This document shows positions 26,849 to 33,922 of a DNA stretch of 64,000 nt, in pieces; position 1 is the stretch's first letter, and every line of letters starts with the position of its first letter. Both the position numbers and the translations under genes were made by a program. Source of the stretch: AP-15 sp963818695 (GTDB taxonomy: Bacteria > Pseudomonadota > Alphaproteobacteria > ATCC43930 > CGMCC-115725); assembly GCA_963818695.1 (NCBI GenBank), contig CAWFTG010000011.1, positions 682,001 to 746,000 of the forward strand. Reading direction: 5' to 3'. The notes beneath the pieces were generated by a model, which was not told where the DNA came from, ran no database searches, and saw only the letters and a program-made list of their open reading frames with translations.

Positions 26849-26868
26849 AAAGATATACACATATCTTT
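26849..26868. promoter_or_regulatory. Candidate operator upstream of ahcY (8-bp perfect inverted repeat)
   Basis: AAAGATAT (26849-26856) and ATATCTTT (26861-26868) are perfect inverted arms around ACAC. The centre lies about 51 bases upstream of the ahcY ATG, where a repressor could block the promoter. ArsR-type regulators of the methionine cycle (SahR, SamR) are known to bind AT-rich palindromes before such genes in Proteobacteria; whether this one fits their motif needs comparison. Confidence 0.5.
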
Positions 26869-27000
26869 ATATCGTCAATCGATCGGATTGGCTCGCGGCA
26901 GAGGCGGCGTGGGAGGGAGCGATCACCAAGAATTCGTGTTCTAACCAGCGTCAACGGTGATCGAGATCGCTCGACCGCTGTGCAACGTCTGGAGGACAGG

Positions 27001-27489
27001 ATGCAGCGTTTCCACCATCTGGGCGGCATGGCCGCGATCGCGTTGACCGCGTTGGGATTATCGGCGTGTTATCCGCCGCCGCCGGCGACGGTCGCGCCCG
27101 CCCCTCCTGGCGTGGCGATGGAATTGCCGCCGCAGCCGCCGCCTTATGTGCCGCCGCCGGCCGCGACGACTCCTCCCTACTCGCCCAATGGCGTGGCACA
27201 GGCATACGGGCCGACGGCGCTGCCGGGCGCTGCCATTCCGAGCAACGCCGGTACGACTCTTGTCAGCGTCGCCCCGTTCGCCCCGCCGCAGCCGCGCGTG
27301 GAGACCCCCCCACCACCGCCGTCGCCGCTATTAGTTTGGCAACCGGGCCATTGGAGCTGGAGCGGCGGGCAATATATCTGGGTGGCCGGGCAATATGTGC
27401 AGCGGCCCACACCAACCGCGAACTGGGTGCCCGGCTATTGGCAGCAAGAGCCGAACGGCTGGGTCTGGACCGAAGGCCGCTGGGCGTAG
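27001..27489 (+). CDS. YXWGXW repeat-containing lipoprotein
   Basis: A 162-residue surface lipoprotein. The signal peptide runs to A-L-G-L-S-A-C, followed by a long Pro-rich stretch, then three W-x-P-G-x-W-type repeats: V-W-Q-P-G-H-W-S-W, W-V-A-G-Q-Y-V-Q-R-P and W-V-P-G-Y-W-Q-Q-E-P-N-G-W-V-W. Such repeats occur in envelope proteins of unknown function. ATG 27001 is preceded by GGAGGA. It is divergent from ahcY. Confidence 0.85.
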   Translation: MQRFHHLGGMAAIALTALGLSACYPPPPATVAPAPPGVAMELPPQPPPYVPPPAATTPPYSPNGVAQAYGPTALPGAAIPSNAGTTLVSVAPFAPPQPRVETPPPPPSPLLVWQPGHWSWSGGQYIWVAGQYVQRPTPTANWVPGYWQQEPNGWVWTEGRWA

Positions 27490-27527
27490 GAAGCAGTGCA
27501 GCGTTCTTCCGGCTGCGCGTTGCGCAG

Positions 27528-28499
27528 TCAGATGACTGCGTTGGGCGGTGTCCGTCCGGCCAGAACCGCGTCGATCCCGTCCAACGCCAGGAAACCCATC
27601 GCGTCGCGGGTCTCGATCGTGGCGCTGCCGAGGTGGGGCAACAGGACGACATTCTGTAGCCCGAGATAGCCCGGGTTCACCATCGGCTCTCCGTCGTAAA
27701 CGTCGAGCCCGGCGTATCCGACTTGCCCGCTTTGCAGCGCCGCGGTCAATGCCGTGTCGTCGACCAATGTGCCGCGCGCGGCGTTGACGACCACGGCACC
27801 CCGCGGCAGCAGCGCGATGCGCTCGGCGTTTAGCCAATGGCGGGTGGAACCACCGCCCGGAGCATTGAGTGACAGCACCTGGCACTTCGGAAGAAAGCTC
27901 TCGTCGGTGTCGTGAAATCTCGCCCCCTGCTCGAGATTATCGGGCAGACGAGCCTGGTCGCGGTAATGCACCTCCATTTCGAAGGCACGGGCCATCCGCG
28001 CAACCTCGCGGCCGATGCGGCCCATGCCGAAGATGCCGAGGCGCTTGCCCGAGACCTGGGTGCCAACCAGCTGGGTCGGCGCCCAGCCCTGCCAGTGGCC
28101 CGAGCGGACCAGCCGCTCGCCTTCCCCGGCGCGCCGAGCGGCGGCGAGGATCAGCAGCATCACGGTCTCGGCTGTCGCGACCGACAGCACGCCCGGCGTA
28201 TTGCACACGGCGATGCCGCGCGCCGCCGCAGCCTCGATCGCAATATGGTCGTAACCGACGCTAAAAGTGGCGATCACGCGGACCGTATCGGGCAGGGCCA
28301 TGATCGCAGCAGCATCGAGCCGTTCTGCCGGGCAGCACAGGATCGCGGCCGCTCCCTCAGCCAGGCGCACAATGTCGGCGCCATTGCGCGGCACATCCTC
28401 GGGATTGAGCCGCGCCTCGTAGTCGCGAACGGCCCGCGCCTCGACCGCCGGCGGCAGTCGGCGGGTTACCAACAGTACAGGCTTCGCCATTGGCTGCAT
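27528..28499 (-). CDS. D-2-hydroxyacid dehydrogenase (glyoxylate/hydroxypyruvate reductase type)
   Basis: A 323-residue NAD(P)-dependent oxidoreductase. The Rossmann site is G-I-F-G-M-G-R-I-G-R near residue 160; the catalytic Arg lies in V-N-A-A-R-G-T-L-V-D-D, Glu in L-D-V-Y-D-G-E-P, and His in L-L-P-H-L-G-S-A-T. Close in pattern to bacterial D-glycerate dehydrogenases and glyoxylate reductases; the substrate cannot be fixed. Its start is 9 bases from the amidase stop upstream, so the two are likely cotranscribed. Confidence 0.93.
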   Translation of the reverse strand: MQPMAKPVLLVTRRLPPAVEARAVRDYEARLNPEDVPRNGADIVRLAEGAAAILCCPAERLDAAAIMALPDTVRVIATFSVGYDHIAIEAAAARGIAVCNTPGVLSVATAETVMLLILAAARRAGEGERLVRSGHWQGWAPTQLVGTQVSGKRLGIFGMGRIGREVARMARAFEMEVHYRDQARLPDNLEQGARFHDTDESFLPKCQVLSLNAPGGGSTRHWLNAERIALLPRGAVVVNAARGTLVDDTALTAALQSGQVGYAGLDVYDGEPMVNPGYLGLQNVVLLPHLGSATIETRDAMGFLALDGIDAVLAGRTPPNAVI

Positions 28500-28508
28500 C
28501 AGCCGCCT

Positions 28509-29915
28509 TCAGCCAAGCCCGGGCGGGCGGCGTTCGTGCCAGTCGGTGGCCTCCTGATAGGCCCAGCCGATGCGCAAGGCCGTCGCCTCGTCATAGCCGC
28601 GGCAGACGACCTGCAACGACAACGGCAGGCCCGTCGCGGTGAACCCATTTGGCAAGGCCAGCGCGCATAGCTCCAGAGCATTAACGAAACGCGTGAAATG
28701 CGCCGGGGTTGAAGCCTGATCGACCTGGTCGACGGGAATGGCGGCGGTCTGCGTCGTCGGCGTCAGCAGTGCATCGACATCGGCGAGGGCTGCTGCGAAT
28801 TCCCGTTTTGCCGCGTCGCGCTCCCTGAGTGCCCGCAAGTAGTCGCGCGCCGAGATGCCTCTGCCGGAGGCGATGCGGGGTCTTACCGCATCATCGATCG
28901 GCAACGTCATGTCATCGACCAAATTGCCGACCAGGAAGTAGCCTTCCGCACCGATGATCCGCCCGGTCAGGTCAGTGAAATCGGCAAACCGGCGCGGCAG
29001 CTCTACCTTGACGATCTCGGCGCCGAGCCGCGCCAGCGCATCGAGCGAGGCATCATAAGCAGCGAGCACCTCCGCCGCGACGCCGTTGCGTTCCGTGTCG
29101 GGCATCGGGGCGAGCCGTAATCCGCGTATCCCCCGTTGGATTGCCGGCATCGGATCATCGGGCATAACCCCGCGGGTGCGCGGGTCGAGCGGATCCGGGC
29201 CCTGCATGACATTGTAGAGGAGGGCCGCGTCGATAACCGAGCGGGCCATCGGCCCGGGCGTGTCGAGGGTCGGGGCGAGCGGGAGGATGCCGTAAGTGCT
29301 GACCCGGCCGATCGTTGTCTTGAGTCCAGTGAGGCCGCACCACGAGGCGGGCAATCGCACCGAGCCGCCGGTGTCGGTGCCAATCGCCCAGGGCGCAAAC
29401 CCGGCAGCGACCGCCACCCCCGAGCCGCTGCTCGACCCGCCGGGGGTGCGCGCGACATCGGGATCCCACGGGTTCCACGGCGTGCCGCGGTGCTGGTTGG
29501 TGCCCCAGCCGCCCATTGCAAATTCGACCGTGTGCGTCTTGCCGATCACAATCAGCCCGGCTGCGATCAGCTTTTGCGCCAAGGTCGCCGTGTACGCAGA
29601 GCGCCGCTCGCGCCAGACTTGGGAGCCACCGGTCGTGACCCGCCCTGCGATTTCGATCAGGTCTTTGAGCGCAATCGGGATGCCGTGCAACGGGCCTATC
29701 CGATGCCCCGAGCGGATCGCCTTGTCCGCCGCCTCGGCGGCCAGCCGCGCTTCCTTGCCGTACACCTCCACAAAGGCGTGGAGCTTTCCGTCCGCCGCCT
29801 CGATCCGTTTGAGCTCGGCCTCGACGATATCGACCGGCGAGAGCCGGCCGGCGCCAATCTCGTCCGACATGATTTGGGCCGGCAGCAGCGCCGGATCGGT
29901 ATTGCGCGACAGCAT
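28509..29915 (-). CDS. Amidase (amidase-signature family)
   Basis: A 468-residue hydrolase with the Ser-Ser-Lys triad: Lys84 in I-A-L-K-D-L-I, cis-Ser161 in the signature G-G-S-S-S-G-S-G, and nucleophile Ser185 in D-T-G-G-S-V-R-L-P-A. Substrates in this family range from simple amides to ureido compounds; gatC and gatB are absent, so this is not the transamidosome subunit. ATG 29915 has GAGGGGAAG upstream and is preferred to the longer frame. A 26-bp palindrome lies about 110 bases upstream. It is probably cotranscribed with the hydroxyacid dehydrogenase. Confidence 0.93.
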   Translation of the reverse strand: MLSRNTDPALLPAQIMSDEIGAGRLSPVDIVEAELKRIEAADGKLHAFVEVYGKEARLAAEAADKAIRSGHRIGPLHGIPIALKDLIEIAGRVTTGGSQVWRERRSAYTATLAQKLIAAGLIVIGKTHTVEFAMGGWGTNQHRGTPWNPWDPDVARTPGGSSSGSGVAVAAGFAPWAIGTDTGGSVRLPASWCGLTGLKTTIGRVSTYGILPLAPTLDTPGPMARSVIDAALLYNVMQGPDPLDPRTRGVMPDDPMPAIQRGIRGLRLAPMPDTERNGVAAEVLAAYDASLDALARLGAEIVKVELPRRFADFTDLTGRIIGAEGYFLVGNLVDDMTLPIDDAVRPRIASGRGISARDYLRALRERDAAKREFAAALADVDALLTPTTQTAAIPVDQVDQASTPAHFTRFVNALELCALALPNGFTATGLPLSLQVVCRGYDEATALRIGWAYQEATDWHERRPPGLG

Positions 29916-30021
29916 GGCTTCCCCTCGCAGGCGGTAGGCCCGCCAGCATAGGCCCGCTAGCGCCGAGCCTGTCAATCCGCCGCCGTTCTGCCGGCGCCCA
30001 TCGCGAGCACGGTCTGAAGCC

Positions 30022-30047
30022 ATTGTCAATTAATATTAATTGACAAT
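30022..30047. promoter_or_regulatory. 26-bp perfect palindrome, candidate operator
   Basis: A perfect 26-base palindrome centred between 30034 and 30035; each half reads ATTGTCAATTAAT. It is all A/T except at the TTGTCAA/TTGACAA ends, in an otherwise GC-rich region. Its right end supplies the -35 box (TTGACA) of a plus-strand promoter, so a protein bound here would block it. It also lies upstream of the amidase gene on the other strand. Confidence 0.75.
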
Positions 30048-30068
30048 TTCGCTGTATTAGAACATAAT
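30040..30068 (+). promoter_or_regulatory. Near-consensus sigma-70 promoter
   Basis: TTGACA at 30040-30045, a 17-base spacer and CATAAT at 30063-30068: eleven of twelve consensus bases at ideal spacing. Transcription would start near 30075 and read into the small ORF at 30108. The -35 box overlaps the 26-bp palindrome. Confidence 0.7.
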
Positions 30069-30107
30069 GCGAACATTCGGTCGGTCGTTCGTGGGGAGGG
30101 GACAGCC

Positions 30108-30284
30108 GTGGTTGTTGACTATGATTTCAGGCTGGGCAGAAGCCACTTCCGGGGAAATGGCTGGCGAGGCTTGGCGGCTCTCGCCCTCGTATTGACGCTG
30201 CGCGCTGCAGTCGTCGGAGCTATTGCCGTTTCCGCAAGGCCGAGTGGTGCCTGGGTTGTCCACCTCATCGAGCGCTTGGTTTAG
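30108..30284 (+). CDS. Small predicted membrane protein (58 aa)
   Basis: A short ORF from GTG 30108 with a strong ribosome site (GGGGAGGGG, 30092-30100) behind a near-consensus promoter. The N-terminal 20 residues are polar and basic (D-Y-D-F-R-L-G-R-S-H-F-R), then one hydrophobic segment of about 22 residues (L-A-A-L-A-L-V-L-T-L ... V-V-G-A-I-A-V), then a short tail. I know no family. It ends 20 bases inside the convergent substrate-binding gene. Support is the promoter, ribosome site and single membrane helix; coding is not otherwise proven. Confidence 0.5.
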   Translation: MVVDYDFRLGRSHFRGNGWRGLAALALVLTLRAAVVGAIAVSARPSGAWVVHLIERLV

Positions 30285-31203
30285 CATGCCACAGCGGCGC
30301 GAACCGGGTCGCGACGACCCGGTCATAGGGAGCCTCGCCGTGCAGGATGCCGATGTCGCGCGCGAATTGGTTCATGCCGGCGACAAACGCCGGCGAGATC
30401 GTGGCGTCGTAGAGCGGCAGATCGCGGCGGATCAATTCGGCGATCAGCTCCGCCTCGGCGGGCGGAAAGAGCTTGCGGCCGACCTCGGCGGCGCGTTCCG
30501 GGTCGGCTCTGAGCGCCGCCTGGGTATTCACGATCGCGCGGACCGCGGCGGCCGCCGCTTCCGGAGAGCCGTCGATCAGCCGGTCGGTCGCCGCCACCGA
30601 GGCCATCGTGTAATTGAAGCAGGGTCTTGGCCCGTCGCCGCGGCGCACATCCAGAATGATGGTGCCGACGCCGCGGCGCACCGCGACTTCGGTGCCCATG
30701 CCGTTCGCCCAGAACCCGTCGATCTTGCCTTCTTCGAGCGCCTTGGCGGCGGTCAGCCCGAAATTCACGGTGGCCCCGGTGGCCCCCGGGACCGGGGCGA
30801 TCGTCACCGCGTCGCGCTCGAGATCGATCCCGGCCTCGATCAGCAGCCGCCGCAAACCCATCTCGACCCACGGCGCGGCCCCGATGCGGCGGCCGCGAAC
30901 CGCGCCGATGTCGCCGCGCGCGGCGCCGAGATCGGCGCGCATCACGAGAAACCAGTACATGCCCTGCGCCTGCGCGCAGAGCAATTTTGCACCCTGCCAC
31001 TCGGGAAAGGCGGCGAGCGCCGAATGCGCCGACCCGGCGACGAAATCGACCCTGCCGTCGCGCATCGCGCGATAGGCCGCATCGACCGGAAAAATCAGCT
31101 CCAGTGATACGTCGAGCCCCTCTCCCTCGAAAAATCCGAGCGCGACCGCCGCTACGGCCGGGAAATAGGAATTCGAGATCAGGTCGGGGACGGCGAGCTT
31201 CAT
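30265..31203 (-). CDS. NrtA/SsuA/ThiY-like substrate-binding protein without signal peptide
   Basis: A 312-residue periplasmic-binding-protein fold of the type used by nitrate, sulfonate, taurine and thiamine-precursor ABC importers: M-K-L-A-V-P-D-L-I-S-N-S-Y-F-P-A-V at the start, G-F-F-E-G-E-G-L-D-V, a G-R-V-D-F-V-A-G-S segment, and G-F-W-A-N-G-M-G-T. It starts directly with the first beta strand, with no signal peptide or lipobox, and there is no permease or ATPase gene nearby. It could be a cytoplasmic enzyme (THI5-like and MqnA-like proteins share the fold) or depend on an unlinked transporter. Confidence 0.85.
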   Translation of the reverse strand: MKLAVPDLISNSYFPAVAAVALGFFEGEGLDVSLELIFPVDAAYRAMRDGRVDFVAGSAHSALAAFPEWQGAKLLCAQAQGMYWFLVMRADLGAARGDIGAVRGRRIGAAPWVEMGLRRLLIEAGIDLERDAVTIAPVPGATGATVNFGLTAAKALEEGKIDGFWANGMGTEVAVRRGVGTIILDVRRGDGPRPCFNYTMASVAATDRLIDGSPEAAAAAVRAIVNTQAALRADPERAAEVGRKLFPPAEAELIAELIRRDLPLYDATISPAFVAGMNQFARDIGILHGEAPYDRVVATRFAPLWHAKPSAR

Positions 31204-31245
31204 CGCAAGATCCTCAGGATTTCGACGGCATTGGCGGCTAGGCTG

Positions 31246-31332
31246 TCAGGGCGGCGGGGGCACCATCAACATCAGCAGTATCGCGATCGCCAATATGATC
31301 ACCAGGGAGCTTTCGAGAACCGGGATTGGCAG
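31246..31332 (-). CDS. Possible very small hydrophobic peptide (28 aa)
   Basis: Between padR and the binding-protein gene a frame reads P-I-P-V-L-E-S-S-L followed by a strongly hydrophobic run (V-I-I-L-A-I-A-I-L-L-M-L-M-V) and P-P-P-P before the stop. GGAGG lies seven bases before a CTG at 31332; an internal GTG is the only common start codon. It looks like a one-helix membrane peptide, but the missing ATG keeps confidence low. Confidence 0.25.
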   Translation of the reverse strand: MPIPVLESSLVIILAIAILLMLMVPPPP

Positions 31333-31345
31333 GGCGAAGCCTCCG

Positions 31346-31921
31346 TCAGCTGCGCTCGACCTCGCCCGCGACGCGGTCGAGCGCCTCGGTGATCGTGCGC
31401 ACTTGTCCTGCATCGAGCGGACCTCTGCCGAGACGGATCGACAGAGCCATCTCCAAATTGTGCATTGCCCGCCGGATCTCCGGCGCCGGGCCGCCGCCCG
31501 AGCTGCGGCTCGCCTCCGCCATCCGGGCGAAGATCGCGTCGACGAGCGCCTTGTTGGCGGCCAAGAAATGCGCGCCCTCCTCGGTAATCGTGTAGAGCTT
31601 TTTGGTGCCGCCGCCGCTTTCCGATCGCAAATAGCCGAGCTCTTCGAGATGGGTCAAAGTCGGGTAGACGACCCCGGGGCTGGGGCTATAGCTCCCGCCG
31701 AATTTCTCCTCGATGGCCTTGATCAGCTCGTAGCCGTGGCTCGGCTTCTCTGCGATCAGCTGCAGCAGGACATAGCGCAGATCGCCATGATCGAACACAC
31801 GACCGAGCGGCCCGCGCCGGCCACCACCATGATGGTGGTGGTGACTGCCAAACCGCCCGCCTCCGAAGCCGAAGGGGCCTCGTGCGTGTCTTTGACCGTG
31901 GGTGCCTCGAAATCTGAACAT
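31346..31921 (-). CDS. PadR family transcriptional regulator with His-rich N-terminus (YqjI-like)
   Basis: A 191-residue PadR regulator. The N-terminal 40 residues are Gly/His/Arg-rich with five His in a row (27-31), as in the nickel-responsive E. coli regulator YqjI; then the winged helix with H-G-D-L-R-Y-V-L-L-Q-L-I, S-H-G-Y-E-L-I-K-A-I and S-P-G-V-V-Y-P-T-L-T-H-L-E-E-L-G-Y, and a C-terminal dimerisation helix. ATG 31921 has AAGGA within an inverted repeat. It lies 20 bases downstream of the dioxygenase-like gene on the same strand. Metal sensing is inferred from the His tract only. Confidence 0.92.
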   Translation of the reverse strand: MFRFRGTHGQRHARGPFGFGGGRFGSHHHHHGGGRRGPLGRVFDHGDLRYVLLQLIAEKPSHGYELIKAIEEKFGGSYSPSPGVVYPTLTHLEELGYLRSESGGGTKKLYTITEEGAHFLAANKALVDAIFARMAEASRSSGGGPAPEIRRAMHNLEMALSIRLGRGPLDAGQVRTITEALDRVAGEVERS

Positions 31922-31960
31922 TAAGAAATCCTTTCTTAAATTCACGCGCCGGCGCGTGAA
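31921..31960. promoter_or_regulatory. Two adjacent inverted repeats at the padR start
   Basis: TTAAGAAA (31921-31928) and TTTCTTAA (31932-31939) are perfect arms around TCC and enclose the padR ribosome site next to its ATG. Directly beside them, 31941-31960 is a perfect 20-bp GC-rich palindrome (halves TTCACGCGCC) that includes the stop codon of the upstream gene. As RNA they could form hairpins controlling padR translation or readthrough; as DNA they could be autoregulatory operators. Confidence 0.6.
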
Positions 31961-32340
31961 GCAGTAGGTAACAGCTCGGGCCGATAGGCCGGACGGAGCG
32001 ACTTGAGCCGCAGTGGAACGGGCGTCCCGAGCCACAGCGCATAGATACTGTGATCGTCCACAGCGTCATCGGTCAGCGGATGGACCAGGACATCGAGACC
32101 CGCTCGGTTCAGCATTAGCCACGGCACGACGTTCTGAAACTCTGCGGTGGTGAAAATGATCTGGAGGTTCGCGATTGGATGCGGGCCAACCGGACCGTCG
32201 CGGAACCCTCCGAACTTGACGGCGAACTTCTTGCCGATCGCCTCGGCAAGTCGCTCGACGGTCGGCTTGGTCTCGGTGTTGTAGTAGACATGGGCGTGAT
32301 AGCCGTTGACCTTGATAGGCGTGGGTTTTGGATCGGGCAT
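31942..32340 (-). CDS. DOPA 4,5-dioxygenase family protein
   Basis: A 132-residue protein of the small DOPA 4,5-dioxygenase-like family (extradiol-type ring cleavage in fungi and plants; mostly unknown in bacteria). The metal-ligand His positions are N-G-Y-H-A-H-V-Y-Y near residue 14, G-P-H-P-I-A-N-L-Q near 51 and V-H-P-L-T-D-D near 86. It lies upstream of padR in one transcript and is divergent from the cupin operon at 32469. It starts at ATG 32340. A catechol-type substrate is plausible but not shown. Confidence 0.88.
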   Translation of the reverse strand: MPDPKPTPIKVNGYHAHVYYNTETKPTVERLAEAIGKKFAVKFGGFRDGPVGPHPIANLQIIFTTAEFQNVVPWLMLNRAGLDVLVHPLTDDAVDDHSIYALWLGTPVPLRLKSLRPAYRPELLPTASRAGA

Positions 32341-32366
32341 CTTCGTATTCCTGTTGGTTTCGATTC

Positions 32367-32395
32367 TTACGACTGTTATCAGATATATCTAAATA
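32367..32395 (+). promoter_or_regulatory. Candidate promoter of the catabolic operon with embedded palindrome
   Basis: TTACGA (32367-32372), 17 bases, TAAATA (32390-32395) is a plausible promoter for the operon at 32469. The spacer contains the 10-bp palindrome AGATATATCT (32381-32390), which also lies about 45 bases before the divergent dioxygenase gene, so one bound regulator could control both. The linked PadR is the natural candidate. Confidence 0.45.
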
Positions 32396-32468
32396 CGCTC
32401 GTGTCAAGGGTCGTGAACGCACTTTGCGGGCATGATAAGATCGGCCGCTACTCAGAGCGGAGCAGGAC

Positions 32469-32948
32469 GTGAGCGAGCAGCACGAACCCAAGGCAGTCGA
32501 TTGGAAGACGCACGGCGTCAAGGTGATACCGGGCGACCAGCTCGACCCCAACACCGCGCAGACACCAGGCATGGACCGGGCCGCAGCGATCAACCTCGCT
32601 CGGGTCGGCGCGCAGAAGATCTGGGCCGGCACGGTCAAGATCCACGCGAACGCCAAGACCGGGGCGCATCACCACGGGCATCTCGAGAGCGTGATCTACG
32701 TCCTCAAAGGCCGGGCGCGGATGCGCTGGGGTGAGCAGCTCGAATACGTCGCCGAAGCGGGTCCCGGCGATTTCATCTTTGTGCCGCCCTATGTGCCGCA
32801 CCAGGAGATCAACGCCTCGACCGAGGAGACGCTCGAATGCATATTGGTGCGCAGCGACAACGAGGCGGTCGTTGTCAACCTCGACATCGAGCCAGTCGAG
32901 CGCCCGCAGGAGGTGCGCTGGATCGACCCCATCCACAAACACGGCTGA
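32469..32948 (+). CDS. Cupin domain-containing protein (operon gene 1)
   Basis: A 159-residue single cupin. Motif 1 is G-A-H-H-H-G-H-L-E-S-V-I-Y-V-L-K-G near residue 65, with the usual metal-binding His residues and Glu; motif 2 is G-D-F-I-F-V-P-P-Y-V-P-H-Q. Such proteins are dioxygenases, isomerases or binding proteins; the reaction is unknown. GTG 32469 has GGAGCAGGAC just upstream. First of five tightly packed plus-strand genes. Confidence 0.88.
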   Translation: MSEQHEPKAVDWKTHGVKVIPGDQLDPNTAQTPGMDRAAAINLARVGAQKIWAGTVKIHANAKTGAHHHGHLESVIYVLKGRARMRWGEQLEYVAEAGPGDFIFVPPYVPHQEINASTEETLECILVRSDNEAVVVNLDIEPVERPQEVRWIDPIHKHG

Positions 32949-32953
32949 CTGAA

Positions 32954-33922
32954 ATGACGCCAATCGACATGCCCATCGAGGGGCCGAGCGTGTGGACGCG
33001 CAAGGACGTCCGCCCCGAGGAGTACCGAGTTGATCTCTCCGCCGCCTGCCTCGACGAGATCCGCCGGGCAGTGGACGAAATCACAGCTTACCCATTGCCG
33101 ACCGTCCTGCGCGCCCCCGGCGATTTCGTGATGCCGACGTGTCGTCGGGAGATGGCGCGAGTTCGGGAGATGCTGGATCACGGCCGGCGTTTCGCGATCG
33201 TCGACCGCTTGCCGATGGCCGAAATGGAGGCGGCCGAGGCGACCGCGATCTATTGGCTGCTGTCGAGCATGGTGTCGCGCCCGGTGGCGCAAAAACTCGA
33301 CGGCACAATGATCTACGATGTTCTCGACACCGGGCAACAGGCGCTTCCCGGCTCTGGTGTCCGCCCGGACAAGACCAACATCGAGATCCGCTTCCACAAC
33401 GACAACGCCTATAACGACACGCCGCCCGACTATGTCGGTCTGCTCTGCCTGCGCGCGGCGCAAAGCGGCGGGCACAGCCGCGTCATCAGCTTTCATACCG
33501 TCCACAATGCCGTGCGGGAGCGCCACCCGGACCGGCTGGAGCGCCTTTACCAGGACTTCTGGTTCGACCGCCAGCGCGAATTTCGGCCGGGCGAAAGCCC
33601 GATATTTCCCGCGCCCGTATTCGAGAATGCCGGCGGGCTGAAGGCGCGGTTCAGCGCCCACCAGATCGGTGGCGGATACGTCTTGCGGGGGGAGGCGATC
33701 GATCGCGACGGCGAGGCCGCGGTTGCGGCAATGCTCGACATCTTCGACGAGGAGGACCTGGCGATCGATTTCGACCTCGAGCCGGGCCAGATCCAGTTCG
33801 TCGACAACCGCGCGCTGGGCCACAGCCGCACGGCCTTCATCGATGACCCGGACCCCAACCGCCGGCGCCATCTCGTACGGCTGTGGCTGCGCGACCACGG
33901 GCGCCGTGCGTACCCGGGCTAA
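32954..33922 (+). CDS. TauD/TfdA family Fe(II)/2-oxoglutarate dioxygenase (operon gene 2)
   Basis: A 322-residue member of the TauD/TfdA (clavaminate-synthase-like) family. The iron site is R-F-H-N-D-N-A-Y (H-x-D) and, near the C-terminus, the distal His in N-R-A-L-G-H-S-R-T-A-F; the 2-oxoglutarate Arg lies in R-R-H-L-V-R-L-W-L-R. It would hydroxylate an aliphatic substrate, often leading to loss of an amine, sulfite or other group. It starts 5 bases after gene 1 and overlaps gene 3 by 17 bases. Confidence 0.92.
   Translation: MTPIDMPIEGPSVWTRKDVRPEEYRVDLSAACLDEIRRAVDEITAYPLPTVLRAPGDFVMPTCRREMARVREMLDHGRRFAIVDRLPMAEMEAAEATAIYWLLSSMVSRPVAQKLDGTMIYDVLDTGQQALPGSGVRPDKTNIEIRFHNDNAYNDTPPDYVGLLCLRAAQSGGHSRVISFHTVHNAVRERHPDRLERLYQDFWFDRQREFRPGESPIFPAPVFENAGGLKARFSAHQIGGGYVLRGEAIDRDGEAAVAAMLDIFDEEDLAIDFDLEPGQIQFVDNRALGHSRTAFIDDPDPNRRRHLVRLWLRDHGRRAYPG

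Noticed and set aside
26808..26960. SAH or SAM riboswitch upstream of ahcY.
   Set aside because: I could not draw the conserved pseudoknot or stems; the only structure is the short AT-rich inverted repeat, which fits a protein operator better.
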